Below, piece by piece: positions 60,882 through 64,000 of a DNA stretch of 64,000 nucleotides. The stretch is from a virus. The notes under the pieces are model-generated. The model worked only from the letters and a program-made list of their open reading frames with translations, searched no databases and was not told the origin of the DNA. Each line of letters starts with the position of its first letter. The stretch's first letter is position 1. The stretch spans positions 1 to 64,000 of IMG/VR virus record IMGVR_UViG_3300017605_000212; one strand, 5' to 3'. The position numbers and the translations under genes were made by a program.

Positions 60882-61174
60882 TTGCGGTCGCCCCACCGCT
60901 CAAGCCCGAGCAGCGGGGCAGGATCAGCGTAGTAGTCGCCGTCCATGTGACAGCGGCTGCGGTAGCTTCCGTCGCCCAGTTCAGCAAAGGTGGCGAGGTC
61001 GAGTACGTGGTGCTGCTGGGAGTTGACCGGAGCCTGTATCTCATCGAAGCTGTGGGCTCGGTCGGGGTGGATAAGGGGCTTCTTGTACTGGAGCATGGTG
61101 GTGTGTCCACTGTTGTGGTTCATTCGTCGCCCAACTACCGCGCCGAACAAAACGGGCGCTTTGGGGCTGCACAT
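60866..61174 (-). CDS. First gene of the leftward early operon (hypothetical, start uncertain)
   Basis: 102 residues if ATG 61174 is used. Other starts are GTG 61264 (good AGGAAG ribosome binding site) or ATG 61123. His/Asp-rich (HHVLDLATFAELGDGSYRSR, HMDGDYYADPAPLLG). No family recognised. The stop lies in a palindrome copy. It sits next to the iteron block, so it may be an immediate-early gene. Confidence 0.45.
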   Translation of the reverse strand: MCSPKAPVLFGAVVGRRMNHNSGHTTMLQYKKPLIHPDRAHSFDEIQAPVNSQQHHVLDLATFAELGDGSYRSRCHMDGDYYADPAPLLGLERWGDRKLPRR

Positions 61175-61209
61175 GGAAGTCGTGCCGTCCAAGGGCACCG
61201 AGGTGGTAC

Positions 61210-61224
61210 GCATACATCGTATGC
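61210..61224. promoter_or_regulatory. Operator-like inverted repeat near early start
   Basis: GCATAC (61210-61215) and GTATGC (61219-61224), 3-nt centre, in or just upstream of the first early gene depending on its start. The adjacent reverse-strand TACATATTGT could be a -10 region. Tentative early promoter/operator. Confidence 0.35.
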
Positions 61225-61259
61225 CGACACAATATGTAGTATGGGGTAGGGGCTGGGCG

Positions 61260-61872
61260 CACACCTTCCTAGGCCTGATAGAAATGCTGAAATGCTAGAA
61301 ATGCTGGCATTTCTACGATAATACCTTGGGCTCCTCCATGCCCAACCTTAGAGTTGCCATCATGGGTACCTTACAACCTAGAGTATACAGTTCATTGTTT
61401 GTTCTTGATAATATATAGACAGACCAATGATTTAGCAGTTTAACCTTTCTACCCCGTGGCTGCGCTTCTGCCGGTGAAAGGGTATGGAGGAGGGGGGCAT
61501 GGAGGAGCCAAGGGGTTTTATCGCTGGAGAAAAAGCATTTCAGCATTTCTAGCCAAATTTTGTTCGATTTGCCAGTGGTATCAAGGTCTTATAGAAATGC
61601 TGATTTGTCGGGTAATAATATTGCTAAATCCCGCGTAAGCCCTTGAAAACACTCTAGGTATTAAACCTAAAGTGCTTGAAATGCTGATTATCAAACCTTA
61701 ACACCTTGTTACTGCTCCCATGTGTCGCCATTAACTATACACTCATACCCACTACTAATAGACATATGACAGGTAGCAAGGTGACACGACTGCGACATAT
61801 ACCTATCGGCGTTTTGTTCGGCGCGACAGTGGCACGGCGGCAATCACGCCGACCGAAAATAGGAGAACCATC
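61260..61872. other. AT-rich iteron region, candidate replication origin
   Basis: About 600 nt without a convincing gene and clearly richer in A+T than its surroundings. GAAATGCT(G/A) occurs as direct copies at 61281, 61289 and 61298, with an inverted GCATTTC at 61307, two inverted copies AGCATTTC at 61534 and 61542, and single copies at 61594 and 61678. Regular 8-9 nt spacing at 61281-61306 is typical of iterons. It lies at the divergence of early and rightward genes, where an origin or main regulator site is expected. The binding protein is unknown. Confidence 0.6.
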
Positions 61873-62145
61873 ATGTCAAAAGACCTTGAAGCCCGTCTGG
61901 CCGCTATGGAAGCGGCATTGGCTGCGGCCAACGCCCGCAACGCTGAACTTGAGGCCAAGGCGAATACGCCGCAGGTCATCACGTACAAGGTCAGCGAAAA
62001 GGGAGCCTTGTCCGCGTATGGTTTGGGCAAGTGGCCTTTCACGTTCTACCTTTCGCAGATTGAAAGGTTCGACGGCGACATTGCCAACCGGCAGGCCTTC
62101 ATCAAGGCCAACCGTGCCAAGTTCGCGACCAAGGCGAAGGCCTAA
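61873..62145 (+). CDS. Small conserved-looking protein, coiled-coil N-terminus
   Basis: 90 residues from ATG 61873 with AGGAG. Coiled coil at 4-30 (DLEARLAAMEAALAAANARN), then a compact C-terminal domain (VSEKGALSAYGLGKWPFTFY). This VSEKGALSxYGLG segment is of a kind seen in small proteins of other phages. Function unknown. Followed by a strong hairpin. Confidence 0.65.
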   Translation: MSKDLEARLAAMEAALAAANARNAELEAKANTPQVITYKVSEKGALSAYGLGKWPFTFYLSQIERFDGDIANRQAFIKANRAKFATKAKA

Positions 62146-62155
62146 CCTACACTAT

Positions 62156-62181
62156 CCCCACAGCCCCACCGGGCTGTGGGG
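62156..62181 (+). terminator. Strong hairpin after the 90-residue gene
   Basis: 11 bp perfect (62156-62166/62171-62181), loop CACC, followed by CTTAG. Terminator-like but with a weak T tract. Confidence 0.6.
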
Positions 62182-62186
62182 CTTAG

Positions 62187-62224
62187 CCTTGGCCTAGTGT
62201 CCCCACCGGGGACGCTGGCCAAGG
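62187..62224 (+). ncRNA. Long bulged hairpin, candidate small RNA start
   Basis: CCTTGGCC (62187-62194) pairs with GGCCAAGG (62217-62224), and inner GTCCCC/GGGGAC adds 6 bp, with three more pairs between and one bulge. Downstream at 62406 is a good terminator. The 62182-62450 stretch has no convincing ORF, so a non-coding transcript ending near 62440 is possible. Confidence 0.4.
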
Positions 62225-62405
62225 CCATTGGCCTCCGCGAAGAGGAGACTGTTCCAGAAATATGTAGGACCAAAAAAGGGACCGTTAACCATTTAATAAG
62301 GTATCACGGTGACACTCCCCAGTCTGGACGGGAAGTGGTACCGAAAGGGTCCGCCCTCAACAAGACCTCGTAGGGAAATGGGCGAGGTAACCCTCAGTCC
62401 AGCGA

Positions 62406-62439
62406 CCCCGGCACGGATGTACTGCCGGGGTAACTTTTT
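62406..62439 (+). terminator. Intrinsic terminator
   Basis: CCCCGGCA (62406-62413) pairs with TGCCGGGG (62423-62430), 9-nt loop, TTTTT at 62435-62439. Twelve nt before the next ATG. Confidence 0.82.
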
Positions 62440-62450
62440 GCGGGGGGCAC

Positions 62451-62885
62451 ATGTACTACCTTGTTACCGGAGCGGTAACGCTGGCTCTCCTCGCGGGGGT
62501 CATGAGCGCAGGCGCGAAGACATATGGCGAAAGCCAGTATGGCGGTGCAGACGAGAGCGAGTACTACGCTACGCTTATGCAACCTGATTACCCTTCTACT
62601 TCGTGTTGCGGCGAGGCCGACGTTTACTATGCCGACGAGCAGGAAGAGGGGCCGGACGGCACCGTGATCGCGATCATCACCGACACGCGCCCCGACGAGC
62701 GGACCCTCCCCGACGGCAGGGTCATCAAGCGGCAGCATATTCCGGTGGGTACTAAGGTGTTGGTCCCCAAGTACAAAATGCGGAAACACTACACGCCCAA
62801 CCCCACCGGCCACACCATCATCTTTTTGGCGGGGACCGAGGGGGGTTGGATCGTGTACTGCTACGAGCCTATGCCGCTACTTTAG
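62451..62885 (+). CDS. Exported hypothetical protein
   Basis: 144 residues from ATG 62451 behind GGGGGG. Signal peptide-like start (MYYLVTGAVTLALLAGVMSAGA) in which VTGAVT is encoded by a palindrome copy, probably cleaved after AGA. The mature part has Cys-Cys (SCCGEA) and an acidic Tyr-rich region. Periplasmic or membrane-associated. Overlaps the converging reverse gene by 17 nt. Confidence 0.6.
   Translation: MYYLVTGAVTLALLAGVMSAGAKTYGESQYGGADESEYYATLMQPDYPSTSCCGEADVYYADEQEEGPDGTVIAIITDTRPDERTLPDGRVIKRQHIPVGTKVLVPKYKMRKHYTPNPTGHTIIFLAGTEGGWIVYCYEPMPLL
62463..62479. repeat. Dispersed palindrome copy 23
   Basis: GTTACCGGAGCGGTAAC, 9 nt after the ATG codon of the exported-protein gene, read as VTGAVT. 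Confidence 0.95.
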
Positions 62886-63657
62886 CGCGTACCCGCGCCA
62901 GTTCGCGCGACCGGTCCAGCATATGCTTGCGTAGCTGGTCAAGGTCATCTGAGTTGGCATAGCCTAGCACTGCTGCACCGAGTTCCACCAGATTATGGCC
63001 AGCATACATCGCTTGCTGGATGATCTGGTTGGGTGTGAGGGCGAAAAGGTCCACCCCGCGCACGATCCCCGGTTGCAGGTCAGGGCCCTTCTCGATGGTG
63101 ATCGTCTCACCGAGATTGGCTGGCCGGTGCGACAACACCTGTTCCCCGGCCTTGTTGGCCAAGATACCCGTCTCAACCTGAGGGGGGAGCGGTGCCTTCG
63201 CCACCTTTTTACCTGACCGGCGCTTGTATTTGTCGAACATGATCGTCAACCCTTCGAGGTTGGTCACATGCTGCTGGGCCAGATACGCAACCAGCACGTT
63301 CACCGCCTCGTCGGGGGTAAACGCTTGGAGGACGCCTTGCTGGGGTCCGGCCACCTTGAACTTGTTGTGCAAGTGTGTGACGAACGCCCGCGCCAGTCCG
63401 ATGTACTTGGCGATCTGACTTTCGCTGAGCCCTGTCTCGGCCACGTCGGCCTTGATCCGGGTCACCAGTTCCTCTTGGGTCTGAGGCGTGTCCGTGTTGG
63501 TGCCCACGATGAGGACCACTGCCGCCGAGCAGGCGAGAGTGATCGTCTGGCGCAGGTACCCGGTCGCGTTCGACTTGAACTGGGTCATCGCTTCATCGGT
63601 CGTAATCAGAGCCGTCACCTTAACTGAGGTTGGCTCCGTCTTCTTGGGTCGAGCCAT
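62869..63657 (-). CDS. Putative DNA-binding regulator
   Basis: 262 residues from ATG 63657 with AAGGAG seven nt upstream. The basic start (MARPKKTEP) is followed by a helical region with a possible helix-turn-helix (LSESQIAKYIGLARAFVTHL at about 87-106), a Lys/Arg-rich middle (FDKYKRRSGKKVAKAP), and a helical C-terminus (DQLRKHMLDRSRELARVR). Its own upstream region holds an 8-bp inverted repeat. An early regulator or replication initiator would fit. Not assigned to a family. Confidence 0.5.
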   Translation of the reverse strand: MARPKKTEPTSVKVTALITTDEAMTQFKSNATGYLRQTITLACSAAVVLIVGTNTDTPQTQEELVTRIKADVAETGLSESQIAKYIGLARAFVTHLHNKFKVAGPQQGVLQAFTPDEAVNVLVAYLAQQHVTNLEGLTIMFDKYKRRSGKKVAKAPLPPQVETGILANKAGEQVLSHRPANLGETITIEKGPDLQPGIVRGVDLFALTPNQIIQQAMYAGHNLVELGAAVLGYANSDDLDQLRKHMLDRSRELARVRAKVAA

Positions 63658-63761
63658 TCCTAATACTCCTTGTGTTGAGCGGTCCATAAGCAAGGCACCG
63701 CACATAAGAACGTCGGTGTATAGTAATAGTTTCTTAACGTCTAGGATTATTTCATATGGTG

Positions 63762-63781
63762 CGATCACGTTTTCGTGATCG
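63762..63781. promoter_or_regulatory. Operator-like perfect inverted repeat
   Basis: CGATCACG (63762-63769) and CGTGATCG (63774-63781) around TTTT, in the 263-nt gap between the reverse regulator gene (start 63657) and the forward gene at 63921. The gap is AT-rich and would carry promoters for both. It could be bound by the adjacent regulator. The rest of the gap holds no gene I can support. Confidence 0.55.
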
Positions 63782-63920
63782 AGAGTGTGCAAAAAGGAAC
63801 AGTCGGCCACAAAAAAGACAAATTGGTTCCGTAGGCTGTAAAACTGTAGGGGGGCGATCCTGCCCCAGTTTCTCTTCATTGCTGACGTGCTTAACCCTCA
63901 AGCAAGGAGTTGCTGGCATT

Positions 63921-64000
63921 ATGCCCGACATGGCCAAGAAACAAAAAATCCTCACCAACGTGATCTGCCTCGGCAAGAAAACGCCGCTTACCAAGGCTGA
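63921..64000 (+). CDS. Start of a rightward gene (partial, beyond right edge)
   Basis: ATG 63921 with AAGGAG about 12 nt upstream; a second ATG at 63930. The first 26 codons begin MPDMAKKQKILTNVICLGKK and stay open to the edge. Lys-rich start. Too short to identify. It shows a second rightward operon beginning here. Confidence 0.6.
   Translation, partial: MPDMAKKQKILTNVICLGKKTPLTKA

Noticed and set aside
2951-62479. The repeated palindromes as a CRISPR array
   Set aside because: Copies are kilobases apart and lie inside genes; there are no equal-length spacers and no cas genes. The Cas4-like nuclease stands alone in a replication operon.
63752-63994. 80-codon reverse frame at the right edge
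   Set aside because: Overlaps a forward gene start with a good ribosome binding site and an operator-like repeat; composition not protein-like.

Overview
The window is a 64 kb stretch of a GC-rich, tightly packed genome of a tailed phage (Caudoviricetes). It is almost certainly most of one virus. It carries large and small terminase, portal, scaffold-like and HK97-type major capsid genes, head-tail adaptors, a lysis cassette, three very large virion proteins and a complete replication module. There is no tape-measure, tail-tube or sheath gene, and the large proteins of 628, 882 and 1956 residues look like podovirus ejection proteins, so a short-tailed particle is the best guess. A lipoprotein signal, a spanin-like layout and a membrane-anchored lysozyme point to a Gram-negative host. 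I cannot name the host genus. No integrase, RNA polymerase or tRNA gene was recognised inside the window.

Layout. Positions 1-3072 (reverse) hold the large terminase, cut by the left edge, a calcineurin-like phosphoesterase and a probable small terminase. Positions 3169-37619 (forward) are the virion and lysis operon: portal, two collagen-like proteins, glycosyltransferase, methyltransferase, small basic proteins, scaffold-like protein, capsid, a terminator, adaptors, four more collagen-like fibre proteins, lysozyme, holin/spanin-like genes, a nozzle-like tail protein, the large internal proteins, and an SprT-like protein behind a hairpin. Positions 37570-61174 (reverse) are the early/replication operon, with ATGA or TGATG overlaps throughout: primase-helicase, SNF2-type helicase, VRR-NUC nuclease, Cas4-like and DEDD exonucleases, family A DNA polymerase, DUF5664- and DUF4406-like nucleotide genes, a MoxR/VWA ATPase pair and many micro-proteins. 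Positions 61260-64000 are a control region: an AT-rich block with iterons (a replication-origin candidate), hairpins, a terminator, two forward genes, one reverse gene and the start of a further forward gene.

The most unusual feature is a family of 23 near-identical palindromes, GTTACCG-N2/3-CGGTAAC, spread across the window. They lie in genes in all three reading frames and in short intercistronic gaps. Six of them sit 18-27 nt upstream of a start codon, just 5' of the ribosome binding site. This looks like a genome-wide regulatory or packaging code, or an RNA hairpin code. Candidate binders in the window include a ribbon-helix-helix ORF that itself carries a copy, and several winged-helix-like proteins.

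A second unusual theme is a fibre system of six Gly-Pro-Thr-rich collagen-like proteins next to a glycosyltransferase and a methyltransferase. A third is a short peptide motif, (F/Y)-A-x-G-G-x-(V/T), repeated in five virion proteins.
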